64,000 nt of DNA, taken from positions 1 through 64,000 of the forward strand of contig JAGAJR010000021.1 in NCBI GenBank assembly GCA_017626035.1, read 5' to 3'. The notes below the pieces were generated by a model, which was given only the letters and a program-made list of their open reading frames with translations, searched no databases and had not been told where the DNA came from. Of the stretch, positions 8,806 through 18,664 are shown piece by piece. Position numbers and translations under genes: made by a program. This DNA comes from Alphaproteobacteria bacterium (GTDB lineage: Bacteria; Pseudomonadota; Alphaproteobacteria; RF32; CAG-239). Each line of letters starts with the position of its first letter. Position 1 is the first letter of the stretch.

Positions 8806-11800
8806 TGTTTTCGGAATATTTTATTGATAAACCGCGTTTTGCCGGCGTAATTTCAATCGTGATGATTTTATTGGGACTGCTGGCAATAGCGGTTCTTCCC
8901 GTTTCTCAATATCCGCAGATAACGCCGCCGCAAATCGTCGTGTCGACAACCTATCCCGGAGCCAATGCCCAGGTTTTGGTGGATACGGTTGCGGTGCCGA
9001 TTGAAAACAAAATCAACGGTGTTGAAAATATGCTGTATATGTCTTCCACATCGGACGATAACGGCAAATATACACTAACAATTACTTTTGACATCGGCAC
9101 GGATCCGGACATTGCCCAAGTGAAGGTTCAAAACCGTTTGCAGCAGGTAATGTCTCAGCTTCCGGCAATCGTCAATCAGGAAGGCGTAGATGTTGAAACC
9201 CAGTCTTCCAATATTTTGGCAATGTTGGTGCTTCGTTCTCCGAACGGAACTTATGATGACTTGTTCTTAAGCAACTATGCTTACACCAATCTGCAAAACC
9301 CGCTGGCCAGAATTAAAGGGGTGGGGGATGTTTCGATTTACGGCCCTCAATACAGTATGCGTATTTGGCTTAATCCGGAAAGAATGACTTCTTTGGGATT
9401 GGATAGCACAGATGTGGCTCAGGCCATTGAAACGCAAAATATTCAGGCTTCAATCGGAACAATCGGTTCTGCACCGAGCAGCAAAGATACGCCGATGGTC
9501 TTGTCTTTGACGGCAAAAGGGCTGTTAAACACGGTTGAAGATTTTGAAAAAATTATTATCAAGACTTCTGCCAACGGGGGAATTATCCGCCTGAAAGACA
9601 TCGCCAAAATCGAGCTTGGAGCCAACAGTTATAATCTGAAAGCCCATTATGACAACGCTCCGGCGGTGGTCATCGGTTTGAGTCAGACGCCAAACTCCAA
9701 TTCCTTGAATATTATGAAAAATGTTCAGAAAGAAATTGAAAATTTAAAACAGACTTTTCCTGAAGATATGGACTTTTCCATCGGTTACAACTCAACGGAT
9801 TATGTCCGGGCTTCAATTGCCAGTATTATTGAAACTTTGGTAATTACTTTTGCGTTGGTTGTTTTGGTAACTTATGTTTTCTTGCAGAAAATGAAAACGA
9901 CGCTCATTCCGCTGATTACCATTCCGGTATCTTTGATTGCGACATTTGCAGTCATTTATTTGCTGGGGTTTGACATTAATATTTTAACGTTGTTTGCCAT
10001 GATTTTGGCGATTGGTTTGGTTGTGGATGACGCAATTATTGTAGTTGAGCGGGTGCAATACCTGATGGTCTACGAAAATTTGGATTCAAAATCCGCGTCG
10101 GTTAAAGCCATGAAGCAGATTGCCAGTGCGATTGTGGCCACAACCTTTGTTTTGCTTTCTATTTTTATTCCGGTCGGACTGATGGCCGGTATTACCGGAA
10201 AAATTTATCAGCAATTTGCGGTAACAATTGCAACTGCCGTTGTCTTTTCCGCATTCAACGCCCTGACTTTGAGCCCGTCGCTTTGTGCAATTTTTCTGAA
10301 AGGAGACAAAGAGCAGCAACCGCACGGATTCTTTAAATGGTTTGATGATGTAATCGATTATTTCAAGGGAAAATATTTGGTTGTTGTCGGTTTTTTCTCT
10401 GCAAAAATCAAAACCACGGCATTGGTTACGCTGGGAACCATAGCTTTGGTTGCTCTTGGCTTCAGAGTAACGTCCACGTCGTTTTTGCCGGAAGAAGATC
10501 AGGGAATTATTTTTGCCAACATTCAGCTTTCGGATACGGCCACGATTAACCAAACGGAAGAAGTTTTGGCCGATATTGCCGAACGGGCGTTAAAAATTGA
10601 AGGAATCAAATATTTTATTTCCGTAGCCGGTTACAGTATGTTGGGCGGCGGCGGAGAAAACGTGGCCTTGGGTATTGTCGGGTTGAATCCGTGGTCGGAA
10701 AGAGAAACGAAGAGTCAGTCGATTGAAGGACTGACCGGAAAGCTGATGGCGGAATTTTCCGGAAACAAGGAAACTCAGATTAATTTCTTTGCTCCGCCGT
10801 CAATTCCGGGCGTGGGCAAAAGCAACGGATTGTCTTTGGAATTATTGACAACGGACGGAAACGCTTCTCCGTCGGATTTATACCGGGTTATGGGCGAGTT
10901 TCTGACCAAATTGAACAGCTCTGAGGATATCTCCTATGCGTTCAGTACCTTTACTTCGGATACACCGCATATTTATCTGGATGTGGACAGAACCAAATTG
11001 GAAGCCTATAAGATTCCTGTCGGCAGCCTGTTTACGGCTTTGCAAAATAATCTGGGATCAAGGTATATTAACAACATTACCTTAAGCGGACAGGTAAATG
11101 ACGTGATTATTCAGGCCGATTTCCAGTATCGTAAAAGCATAGAGGATGTTGAAAACATATATGTCCGTTCCCAAACCGGAGAAATGATAAAAGTAAAAAG
11201 CTTTGCCACGGTAAGAACAAGCGTTTCTCCGAAAATTATTTACCGCTACGACCAATATACCGATGCGTCGATTACGGCTCAGTCCGAAAGCGGCGTGAGT
11301 ACGGGAACCGCAATTGAAACAATTAAAAATGTTGCTGCGGAAATTCTGCCGAAAAATTATCAGATTGCCTGGACCGGATTGAGTCTGCAAGAAGTGGAAG
11401 CCGCTGGGTTGGCAACCTTTTTGATTATTTTGGCTCTGGTTTTCTGTTATTTGTTTTTGGTTGCTTTGTATGAAAGCTGGATGTTGGCTTTTGCGGTAAT
11501 GTTCTCCACGGTTTTCGCCATTCTCGGAGCAATTATCGGTTTGCATCTGATGTCCCTTCCGCTAAGCATTTATGCCCAGTTGGGGTTAATTATGCTGATT
11601 GGTCTGGCCGCGAAAAATGCAATTTTGATTGTGGAGTTTACCAAAGCATATCGTGATGACGGGGCAAGTATTCTTGAAGCATCTAAAAAAGGTGCCGGAG
11701 AAAGGTTTCGTGCCGTATTAATGACCGCATTAACCTTCATTCTCGGTGTGTTTCCGATGATTGTCGCCAAAGGGGCCGGAGCCAGCAGCCAGATAGCAAT

Positions 11801-12032
11801 CGGAACATCGGTGTTCTTTGGTATGATTGCCGCGACATTTGTGGGAATAGTCTTTATTCCGGCCTTGTTTGCCCTGTTTGAGTCGATTAAAGAATGGGCA
11901 GGACATGGAAAATATGAAGCGGAAATACAAGCCGAAGATAAAAAATCGGGAAACCCGCTGGGGATTAAATTGGATGATACCAAAACGGTTTCGGTAGAAT
12001 CTTCCCCGAAAGGAGGCACGAAAGATGAATAA
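8805..12032 (+). CDS. RND-family multidrug efflux permease (AcrB/MexB type)
   Basis: At 1075 aa this is a full-length hydrophobe/amphiphile efflux transporter. It has the N-terminal TM1 ([19 protein letters not shown]), the docking and porter domains in two large periplasmic loops, and the proton-relay TM4 ([16 protein letters not shown], with the paired Asp residues). The second-half repeat includes [16 protein letters not shown], with the conserved Lys region of TM10. It acts as an inner-membrane trimer driven by proton influx. The last 8 bp overlap the start of the outer-membrane factor gene, completing a tripartite operon. Confidence 0.95.
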   Translation: MFSEYFIDKPRFAGVISIVMILLGLLAIAVLPVSQYPQITPPQIVVSTTYPGANAQVLVDTVAVPIENKINGVENMLYMSSTSDDNGKYTLTITFDIGTDPDIAQVKVQNRLQQVMSQLPAIVNQEGVDVETQSSNILAMLVLRSPNGTYDDLFLSNYAYTNLQNPLARIKGVGDVSIYGPQYSMRIWLNPERMTSLGLDSTDVAQAIETQNIQASIGTIGSAPSSKDTPMVLSLTAKGLLNTVEDFEKIIIKTSANGGIIRLKDIAKIELGANSYNLKAHYDNAPAVVIGLSQTPNSNSLNIMKNVQKEIENLKQTFPEDMDFSIGYNSTDYVRASIASIIETLVITFALVVLVTYVFLQKMKTTLIPLITIPVSLIATFAVIYLLGFDINILTLFAMILAIGLVVDDAIIVVERVQYLMVYENLDSKSASVKAMKQIASAIVATTFVLLSIFIPVGLMAGITGKIYQQFAVTIATAVVFSAFNALTLSPSLCAIFLKGDKEQQPHGFFKWFDDVIDYFKGKYLVVVGFFSAKIKTTALVTLGTIALVALGFRVTSTSFLPEEDQGIIFANIQLSDTATINQTEEVLADIAERALKIEGIKYFISVAGYSMLGGGGENVALGIVGLNPWSERETKSQSIEGLTGKLMAEFSGNKETQINFFAPPSIPGVGKSNGLSLELLTTDGNASPSDLYRVMGEFLTKLNSSEDISYAFSTFTSDTPHIYLDVDRTKLEAYKIPVGSLFTALQNNLGSRYINNITLSGQVNDVIIQADFQYRKSIEDVENIYVRSQTGEMIKVKSFATVRTSVSPKIIYRYDQYTDASITAQSESGVSTGTAIETIKNVAAEILPKNYQIAWTGLSLQEVEAAGLATFLIILALVFCYLFLVALYESWMLAFAVMFSTVFAILGAIIGLHLMSLPLSIYAQLGLIMLIGLAAKNAILIVEFTKAYRDDGASILEASKKGAGERFRAVLMTALTFILGVFPMIVAKGAGASSQIAIGTSVFFGMIAATFVGIVFIPALFALFESIKEWAGHGKYEAEIQAEDKKSGNPLGIKLDDTKTVSVESSPKGGTKDE

Positions 12033-13419
12033 ATATTTGGCGTTTTTCAGCTTTGCCCTTCTGGCTTCCTGCAGTGTCGGGCCTGACTACCGGCAGCCGC
12101 AGTTCTTTGGAAATGACGAAATAGCAAAATCGTTAGGCTTGAACGGGCAAAATTCCCGGCAAATCACCAAAGATTGGTATCGCCGGTTTAATGACGAGGC
12201 ATTAAATGTGTTGATTGATAATGCTTTGGAGAATAGTCCAGATGTGCAGATTGCCGTGCAGAAATTGCGTCAGGCAAGGGCAAATTTGAAAATTAATGCC
12301 GTCAGCTATTTGCCGAATTTGAATGCCGACGGCGGATATCATTATTCTAAAAGCAGCAAAAATATAGGTGCGGCAATCAATACGGATTACTACCAGGTTG
12401 GTTTGGATGCTTCTTGGGAGATTGACATTTGGGGGGCGGGACGCCGTCAAACCGAAGAATATCAGGCGTTATATCGGGCTGCCGGAGCAAATTTGGATAA
12501 TGTCCAAATTTCTTTGGCTGCGGAAACCGCCAATAACTATATTAATTTGCGGATGGCTCAGGAACAATTGGAAATTGCCAATAAGAATTTACGGTTGCAA
12601 CAGGATATTTTTGAAACGGTGAAAGAAAAACATGCTGCCGGATTGGCAGATGACATTGCCTTAAACCAATCGCAATATGCCGTGGAAAATACCAAAACCA
12701 TTATTCCGGCTTTGGAATATAATGTTCAGGCATATAAAAACGCCATTGCCGTTTTGACGGGAAGGCTTCCGGGCGAATTGGACGGACAGTTGGATGTCGG
12801 CGGGGATAATCTCGTCAGTCGGAAGTTCGAATTTGATTTGGATAATTTGTATGCCTTGCCGGTAGAAAATATCCGCCGCCGTCCGGATGTGCGGATTGCC
12901 GAAAATAATCTGATTGCCCAAAATGCCGCTGTCGGCCAAGCTGTTGCGGCGTTGTATCCTAATGTGAGTATCAGCGGGTTTTGGGGATATCAGTCGCAAA
13001 AGGGCGGAAACCTTATTTCTCCGGACAGCAATGCTTACAGCTATCTGCCGTCTGTAACTTTGCCGATTTTCCATTGGGGAGCGTTGGTAAACAATGTCGA
13101 ACTCCGAAAAGGGATAAAGGAGGAATATGTTTATATTTATAAAAACAGTGTTCTCAATGCCGTTAATGAACTCAAAAATGCCATGACATCCATTGATAAG
13201 GAATATGCGAAAAATGCTTCTTACCGCAAAAGCAAAGAAAATATGGGAGAAGTGCTGAAACTTACATTGTTCAAATATAAAGAGGGCTTAATCGAATTCA
13301 GCGATGTGCTGACTGCGGAACAAAGCTACCTGAACTCTCAAATTTCGCTGATTGACAGTAACGGAAACATTTACCAAAACATTATTGCCTTTTACAAAGC
13401 GGCAGGCGGCGGATATTAA
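12025..13419 (+). CDS. outer-membrane efflux lipoprotein (NodT/OprM family)
   Basis: A 464-aa TolC-type channel subunit. The N-terminus is a lipoprotein signal ([10 protein letters not shown], acylated Cys followed by SVGPDYRQP), the signature opening of NodT-family outer-membrane factors. Two related OEP repeats follow, for example [20 protein letters not shown] in the first half and [20 protein letters not shown] in the second. It forms the trimeric outer-membrane duct of the pump encoded just upstream. Its 3' end overlaps by 4 bp the convergent lipoprotein gene. Confidence 0.93.
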   Translation: MNKYLAFFSFALLASCSVGPDYRQPQFFGNDEIAKSLGLNGQNSRQITKDWYRRFNDEALNVLIDNALENSPDVQIAVQKLRQARANLKINAVSYLPNLNADGGYHYSKSSKNIGAAINTDYYQVGLDASWEIDIWGAGRRQTEEYQALYRAAGANLDNVQISLAAETANNYINLRMAQEQLEIANKNLRLQQDIFETVKEKHAAGLADDIALNQSQYAVENTKTIIPALEYNVQAYKNAIAVLTGRLPGELDGQLDVGGDNLVSRKFEFDLDNLYALPVENIRRRPDVRIAENNLIAQNAAVGQAVAALYPNVSISGFWGYQSQKGGNLISPDSNAYSYLPSVTLPIFHWGALVNNVELRKGIKEEYVYIYKNSVLNAVNELKNAMTSIDKEYAKNASYRKSKENMGEVLKLTLFKYKEGLIEFSDVLTAEQSYLNSQISLIDSNGNIYQNIIAFYKAAGGGY

Positions 13420-13883
13420 TAGTAAATATCGTCGGTAAACGGAATATCCTGCAACACGCGTTGCGGTTTATAAATATAGATGTTGGTTACGGTCGGAATT
13501 TCGTAATTCCGGTGCCAATAGCCTTTTTCTTCCATGCAAAGGCGGTATTTTTTAGGATTTGAATCTTGGTCTTTGCGAAGAGAGTTGACTAACACCGGCT
13601 GGGCTCCGGGATAAGCGATATAGCTGGCCCAAATACCTTTTTCGGAGTGCCAGTCGGCTCGAATGTTCATTTTTACTTCTTCTGAATAAAACCAGGTACG
13701 AACATCCGGCAGCAGACGGAAATCTTCCGATGCACGCATACATTCGGAATGGTCGCGGGCAAATTTCTCAATTCCGGTGTGTTCTCTTTCCCAGTGGTAG
13801 ATAACCTGTCCTTTTCCCTCGGAAAACAAGGTGCATGAACATAACAGCAAAGGAAACAGGGAGATGTATTTTAATTTTTTCAT
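13416..13883 (-). CDS. small lipoprotein of unknown function
   Basis: A 155-aa product beginning MKKLKYISLFPLLLCSC, where LCSC is a lipobox; acylation at Cys16 or Cys17 is expected. The mature part contains two further Cys residues (SECMR, RLCMEEKGYW) and ends in IYY. No family was recognised. It lies 2 bp after the GST-like gene on the same strand and converges on the efflux operon with a 4-bp tail overlap. Confidence 0.75.
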   Translation of the reverse strand: MKKLKYISLFPLLLCSCTLFSEGKGQVIYHWEREHTGIEKFARDHSECMRASEDFRLLPDVRTWFYSEEVKMNIRADWHSEKGIWASYIAYPGAQPVLVNSLRKDQDSNPKKYRLCMEEKGYWHRNYEIPTVTNIYIYKPQRVLQDIPFTDDIYY

Positions 13884-13885
13884 AT

Positions 13886-14551
13886 TTAAAAGTCCAAATT
13901 CGTGTAATGCTTTGCCGGAAGAATTCCTTTGATATTGTCTTTTAGAATTTCTTTGAAACTTGGACGGGATTTAATTTTAGAATACCAAAGTTTTGCATTT
14001 TTATAGCCGTCCCAAGGGACATCGCCCATATAATCCACAATGGAAAGATGAGCCGCAGCGGTAACGTCGGCAAGAGAAAATTCTTCTCCGGCGAGATAAT
14101 TGTTTCTTTCGGCCAGCCAGTCAATATATTCCATATGAAAATTCAGGTTGTTCAGTCCGACTTTTAAGATTCTTGAATCGGGAGCTCTTCCCGTGCCGAA
14201 ACGCTTATGAGCCTTTTCATATACAATATTGCGGTAAACTTCTTTATAAAATTTTGTATCAAACCATTCGACCAAACGCCTTACCTCGGCTCTTTGCTTA
14301 ATATCTTTCGGAAGAAGGGGCGTTTCTTTGCTGAACTCTTCCAGAAATTCGGTAATCGGATAATTTCCGGAAATAATGTTTCCGTCATATAAAAAAACGG
14401 GCAAATCTCCGGCCGGATTAAGTTTGTAAAGATCTTGGGAAGGTTTCCACGGTTCTTCTTCCTTTAACACAAACAACATCTTTTTCTCAGACATTAATAT
14501 TCTGATTTTTCTGCAAAAAGGAGAAACCGGATGATGAATGAGAAGAGCCAT
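13886..14551 (-). CDS. glutathione S-transferase-like protein
   Basis: The 221-aa protein opens with a thioredoxin-fold N-terminal domain (LIHHPVSPFCRKIRILMSEK, with LNPAGDLPVFLYDG carrying the cis-Pro typical of GSTs) and an all-helical C-terminal domain (NYLAGEEFSLADVTAAAHLS, the N-capping motif of GST C-domains). It probably conjugates or reduces small electrophiles with glutathione. ATG 14551 (MALLIHHP) is preferred over an upstream in-frame ATG because AAAGG precedes it and GSTs start this close to the first strand. Confidence 0.85.
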   Translation of the reverse strand: MALLIHHPVSPFCRKIRILMSEKKMLFVLKEEEPWKPSQDLYKLNPAGDLPVFLYDGNIISGNYPITEFLEEFSKETPLLPKDIKQRAEVRRLVEWFDTKFYKEVYRNIVYEKAHKRFGTGRAPDSRILKVGLNNLNFHMEYIDWLAERNNYLAGEEFSLADVTAAAHLSIVDYMGDVPWDGYKNAKLWYSKIKSRPSFKEILKDNIKGILPAKHYTNLDF

Positions 14552-14647
14552 TAAACCTTTGCCTTTGATAAAATTGATACGATAAAGCAATTTTAGCGAT
14601 TTACGGCTAAAGGTCAAGACGGCAGTTTAACTTATACGTTACATATT

Positions 14648-15505
14648 TTATTTTTGCGGTTGTTTGGTATAAGCCGGAGGAACCACGCCGCGATTGGCGT
14701 TTTCTATCTCGTTAATCGTCTTAATGAGATAAGCGTTCATTTTTTTCTTGGTTTCCGGATTTTCAGACATTCGTGTTAAGGTTTTAACCAAAAGTTTTCT
14801 GTAACGGGAAGTTTTTGACACGCCGATAAATAAAGGCATATCCCACAAAGTCTGTTTGGAAAAACTGACTTGGTTGCGAATGCCTAAACGGGAAGTTTCA
14901 AAAATTCCGAAATAATAGCTGGAGAAAACAAAATCGATTTCTCCGGTAAAAAGCTTTTCAAACATATCGTTGGAATTTGTAAATTCGGTAATCTGGTAAA
15001 GGGACATCTGATTTTTTGCATAATCGCTGATATGCTCGCTTTTGTTAAAGCCGCCTTTTAATTTTTTCAGATCGGCCGTGGACTTTATTTCGTTGATTCG
15101 GGACGGCAGCATAATGACGGTCATCGGGTTGTTGATGACGGAGGGATAAATGATTTCCAGACCGTTATAGATTTTGGTTTCGAAATACATGCCGAGCAGA
15201 ATGTCGATTTCGCCGCGGCGGACATCGCGGATAAGCGTTTCGTAGTTTTTATTGACAACATATTCCGGCGTAAAATAGTTTTCTTTTACGTAATCGTCCA
15301 AAAATTCCTGAAAAATTGTTGTGAAGGTGGTGCGATTGTGCGGATCTCTGATGTAGCCGAACGGCGGATAATCAATAAAAGACGTCGCTTTGAGTTCTTT
15401 ACTCAAGGTGTTCTTGTCGTTTTTCATCTCGACCAGGGCAAAAGCCTCGGTTGTGAACAAAAAGCATAGTGCGATACAAAATAGTGTTTTCAAAAATTTA
15501 ATCAT
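14648..15505 (-). CDS. periplasmic solute-binding protein (SBP_bac_3-like)
   Basis: A 285-aa protein with a Sec signal (MIKFLKTLFCIALCFLF, then TTEAFA). The mature part shows family-3 ligand-binding features: ATSFIDYPPFGYIRD near the start, a YETLIRDVRRGEIDILLGMY segment (the 'g-x-D' hinge strand), and GEIDFVFSSYYFGIFE in the second lobe. Such proteins bind amino acids or similar polar ligands for ABC importers. No permease or ATPase gene is adjacent, so it may work with a distant transporter or as a sensor. It is divergent from flaF. Confidence 0.75.
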   Translation of the reverse strand: MIKFLKTLFCIALCFLFTTEAFALVEMKNDKNTLSKELKATSFIDYPPFGYIRDPHNRTTFTTIFQEFLDDYVKENYFTPEYVVNKNYETLIRDVRRGEIDILLGMYFETKIYNGLEIIYPSVINNPMTVIMLPSRINEIKSTADLKKLKGGFNKSEHISDYAKNQMSLYQITEFTNSNDMFEKLFTGEIDFVFSSYYFGIFETSRLGIRNQVSFSKQTLWDMPLFIGVSKTSRYRKLLVKTLTRMSENPETKKKMNAYLIKTINEIENANRGVVPPAYTKQPQK

Positions 15506-15613
15506 GTTTGCCCGCCTGAAATAAATTGTTTAATTGCAAATTGACATATATAATATTTTAACTAAATTATATTAAAAAAGATTTTAGATTTTAATTTTTT
15601 GTGAGTGAAGCGA

Positions 15614-15997
15614 ATGAATGTATCTCAGCAATATTCTAAAACCGAACTTTCCTCAATGGGGCAGGTAGAGCTTGAAAGCCGGGCTTTGATAAGGACGGCC
15701 GCAGCTTTAAATAATATTAAGGAAAATTGGGAAGAGCGGAAAGAAGAACTTCCGGAGGCTTTGGAGAAAAACCGCCGCCTGTGGACGATTTTGGCCTCGG
15801 CCGTGGGGGAAGATACTTGTCCGCAGCCGGTAGAAGTTCGTAAGAATATTATGAATCTGGCATTGTTTGTTTTTCAGAGAACCATTCACACTTTGGCGGA
15901 ACCCAAAGCGGAGGATTTAAATGTCCTGATTAATATAAATATGAATATCGCCAAAGGCTTGTCTGCTCATGAAGAGGCTCCGGACGAGCAAAAATAA
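15614..15997 (+). CDS. flaF: flagellar biosynthesis regulator FlaF
   Basis: The 127-aa product matches the alphaproteobacterial FlaF family: an ELESRALIRTAAALN helix, NRRLWTILASAVG, LALFVFQRTIHTLAEP and the terminal LNVLININMNIAKGL. In Caulobacter FlaF is required for flagellin synthesis and secretion and works opposite FlbT. Start ATG 15614 is chosen; an in-frame GTG at 15605 would add three residues. Upstream is an AT-rich stretch with TTGCAAATTGACA and TATATAAT elements. A terminator follows. flbT is not in this window. Confidence 0.88.
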   Translation: MNVSQQYSKTELSSMGQVELESRALIRTAAALNNIKENWEERKEELPEALEKNRRLWTILASAVGEDTCPQPVEVRKNIMNLALFVFQRTIHTLAEPKAEDLNVLININMNIAKGLSAHEEAPDEQK

Positions 15998-16015
15998 AGT
16001 AAAAGGTTTCATGGG

Positions 16016-16042
16016 AAAGGCTCTGTTAAAGAGCCTTTTTTT
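16016..16042 (+). terminator. terminator after flaF
   Basis: AAAGGCTC-TGTTAAA-GAGCCTTTTTTT. Confidence 0.85.
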
Positions 16043-16058
16043 ATGAGCATTTTAAAAT

Positions 16059-16074
16059 TGGCACGCTGTTTGCA
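16059..16074 (+). promoter_or_regulatory. sigma-54 (-24/-12) promoter upstream of fliK-flgD-flgE
   Basis: TGGCACGCTGTTTGCA fits the RpoN consensus TGGCACG-N4-TTGCA, with GG (16060-16061) and GC (16072-16073) exactly ten bases apart. It lies 42 bp before the fliK start, right after the flaF terminator. The sigma-54 activator FlbD is encoded at 27.4 kb, which fits a class II/III flagellar promoter. Confidence 0.9.
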
Positions 16075-16115
16075 TATATTACCTCAGATAAAAATTAAAC
16101 TGAGGATTCCAAGAT

Positions 16116-17795
16116 ATGGATATGAATGAAGTAAATAAGAACAGTGTAGCGGCTTTGCTCCTCCAAGGACGGCAGAATGTCGTAAATTCTGCGGTTTCCG
16201 GGCAGGGGTTTGCTGAGCTTCTTGCTGCGGCCGACGTGAAGGTTGCTCCTGAGGCTGAACTGTCTTCTGAGGTAAAAAATTCTTCCGTATCTTCCAAAAA
16301 CACATCTTATAAAACAAATGCGGCAGATAAAGAAGTCAAAAAAGAGTCTGCTCCGGTTAAAGAAAAAACGGAAAAGAAAGAAAAAGTAAAAAATACATCG
16401 GATGATTATAAGAAAACAGAAGCTAAGAACGATAATGGCACGACTGTTGCAGATAATCAGACGGCTAAGCCGGTTGCTGAAAAAACGGAAACGGCGGAAG
16501 AAAATACGTCTGTTGCGGATGTTTCGGAAGAAACTCCTGTAATAAGCGAAGGAGAAGCTGTCGAAGAAAAGTCTGTTGAAACTTATAAATTGCCGCTGGA
16601 TTTTATCGCGTCTTTAGATTTTGTTTCTGTTTTTAATCCGGATACGCATGAAAGCTTTCAAATGACCGGAGTTGAACTTGCGGAAAAACTTGCTGCCGGA
16701 GAATTTCCGAATGCAATGATTATGTATCTGGATAACGGTCGTGATGTCAGCGTTTCTGATGAAGTTGCTGCAATGTCTGAAGAAATCTCGGTAGACGGAG
16801 AAGGCCTTGTTGAGGAATTGACTGTTCCTGAAGACAATCTTAAAGCCGACAATGAAAAACAGGTAAGAAAAGTTGCCGAAAACAATGGTAAAATAGAACT
16901 TCCGGAAATGGAAGGCGTAATGGAAGAAACTGTTGCTCCTGTTTCCGCGGCTGACAAACAGGCCAAAAAAATAGCAGAATTGCTTGATGACGGTCGGAAG
17001 GTTAAGATTGAAGTAAATGTTGATGAGGAAAGTTTTTCCTATCGTTCGGCAAAAGAAATGACAATCAGCCTGATTCCCGTTGAAGAAAATGCCGCGGAAA
17101 AAGTGGAAACGGTCTCCGTTTCTGAAAATAACTCCGTCATCTCTTCGTCCGGCAATCAGCAGCCTGCACAAATGTCTCAAATTTCTGCTCCTGTTGCGGC
17201 TCCGGCAGTTCAGGCCGTATCTGAAAATGCAGGCACGGTTTCTGCCGTTTCATCTGAACCGGCACCGGTTTCTCTGGCAAATGCCGGAGCTCAGAGCGGC
17301 GAAGTCGTAAATCAGGGAAAACTGGCGGCCGCTAACGATGATAAAACCTCTTTTCGCGAGGTGTATAAGGGTTTAAGCCGTGAGACGATAGATCAGATTA
17401 AGGTAAATATCACTAAATCGGCGGTAAAAGGCGTCGATAAAATTCAAATTCAGTTAAAACCGGAAGATTTAGGCAGCATTGAAGTCAAAATGCAAATCGG
17501 CAAAGACGGAAAACTTCAAGCCCATATCATTTCCGGACGTCCGGAAACAATGGATGTCCTTCAAAAGGAAATTGCAAGCCTTGAGAAAGCCTTCAGCGAT
17601 GCCGGTTTCCAAATGGATGAGGGCAGTTTGAGTTTCTCTTTCCGTGAGAGCAATTCTCAAAACGGACAGGGACACGATGAAGAATTAAGACAATTTATCG
17701 GCAATGTTTTTGAGCAGGAAACGGTTCAGGAACAAGTTGCCGGAGATGAATATTTGTCGGGAACCGCATCAAACGGCCTTAATATCAGAGTTTAA
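16116..17795 (+). CDS. fliK: flagellar hook-length control protein FliK
   Basis: A 559-aa protein with a low-complexity Glu/Val/Lys/Ala-rich N-terminal two thirds (the ruler and export region) and a C-terminal Flg_hook domain at about residues 425-515: KIQIQLKPEDLGSIEVKMQI, then GKLQAHIISGRPETMDVLQ and LEKAFSDAGF. FliK is secreted during hook growth, measures hook length and switches export specificity through FlhB. Start MDMNEVNK is preceded by TGAGGA. It is followed 17 bp later by flgD and is transcribed from the sigma-54 promoter. Confidence 0.92.
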   Translation: MDMNEVNKNSVAALLLQGRQNVVNSAVSGQGFAELLAAADVKVAPEAELSSEVKNSSVSSKNTSYKTNAADKEVKKESAPVKEKTEKKEKVKNTSDDYKKTEAKNDNGTTVADNQTAKPVAEKTETAEENTSVADVSEETPVISEGEAVEEKSVETYKLPLDFIASLDFVSVFNPDTHESFQMTGVELAEKLAAGEFPNAMIMYLDNGRDVSVSDEVAAMSEEISVDGEGLVEELTVPEDNLKADNEKQVRKVAENNGKIELPEMEGVMEETVAPVSAADKQAKKIAELLDDGRKVKIEVNVDEESFSYRSAKEMTISLIPVEENAAEKVETVSVSENNSVISSSGNQQPAQMSQISAPVAAPAVQAVSENAGTVSAVSSEPAPVSLANAGAQSGEVVNQGKLAAANDDKTSFREVYKGLSRETIDQIKVNITKSAVKGVDKIQIQLKPEDLGSIEVKMQIGKDGKLQAHIISGRPETMDVLQKEIASLEKAFSDAGFQMDEGSLSFSFRESNSQNGQGHDEELRQFIGNVFEQETVQEQVAGDEYLSGTASNGLNIRV

Positions 17796-17812
17796 AACAA
17801 AGGAGAACGAAA

Positions 17813-18643
17813 ATGGCAGACGTTAATTCGATTAATGGTTATACCCAGACGGGAACAACACAGACCCCTGCGGCAGCCAGCCAACAGTTGTCCGCGGATA
17901 TGAACACGTTTTTAACTTTGCTGACCACCCAGCTGAGATACCAAGATCCGTTGGACCCGATGGATACTGCGGAATTCACAAACCAGTTGGTACAGTATTC
18001 TGCTGTTGAACAGTCAATTCAAACAAATACAAAGTTGGATAAACTCTTGTCTATGAATATGTCCAACCTCGGAGCCCAGGCCGTTTCTTATATCGGTAAA
18101 GTGGCACAGGTTCTTGGGGATGTTATGCCTCTGGAAAACGGACAGGCCAAAGCCACTTATACTTTGGATAAAAATGTGGTTACGGCAACAATCAGCGTTA
18201 AAGATGTCAACGGCAAAATCGTTTATTCCGAACAGGGTAAAATTACGGCCGGAACGCATGAATTTACATGGGACGGTAAAGATTCCAACGGAAACCAGTT
18301 GGAAGACGGAGCTTATCAGATTGTGGTAAGCACGAATGTTCCGAGCGGAGAAACTTCCGCCAGCGTTATGACGACGGTTTTCGGAAAAGTTACCGGCGTG
18401 GCCAGTGATGATAACGGCGTGTATGTCGGTTTGGGTGATGCCGTAACGGCTAACTTGAGCGATATTCTGACCGTCAGAAATGATGATTATTTTGATAAAA
18501 ATCCGTCATCTCCGGGAAATGGCGGAAGTGATGACAAAACTCCTCCGGCAGAAGGGGAGGATAATTCCGGTGAGGGAGTAGTGGAAGCTGTGGCAGAAGC
18601 TGCGGCAGATATGTTAAAAGCAGCTGCTTTCGGATTAATTTAA
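17813..18643 (+). CDS. flgD: flagellar hook assembly cap protein FlgD
   Basis: 276 aa. The N-terminal export and cap region carries the family signature MNTFLTLLTTQLRYQDPLDP followed by EFTNQLVQYSAVEQ, then Tudor/Fn-like domains with the hallmark FTWDGKDSNGNQLEDGAY. A Gly/Asp/Pro-rich tail (residues ~225-260) ends in an Ala-rich segment and is longer than usual. FlgD caps the growing hook and is removed on completion. It sits between fliK and flgE with AGGAGAA ribosome-binding sites. Confidence 0.93.
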   Translation: MADVNSINGYTQTGTTQTPAAASQQLSADMNTFLTLLTTQLRYQDPLDPMDTAEFTNQLVQYSAVEQSIQTNTKLDKLLSMNMSNLGAQAVSYIGKVAQVLGDVMPLENGQAKATYTLDKNVVTATISVKDVNGKIVYSEQGKITAGTHEFTWDGKDSNGNQLEDGAYQIVVSTNVPSGETSASVMTTVFGKVTGVASDDNGVYVGLGDAVTANLSDILTVRNDDYFDKNPSSPGNGGSDDKTPPAEGEDNSGEGVVEAVAEAAADMLKAAAFGLI

Positions 18644-18664
18644 TAAGACTTTAGGAGAACAAAA

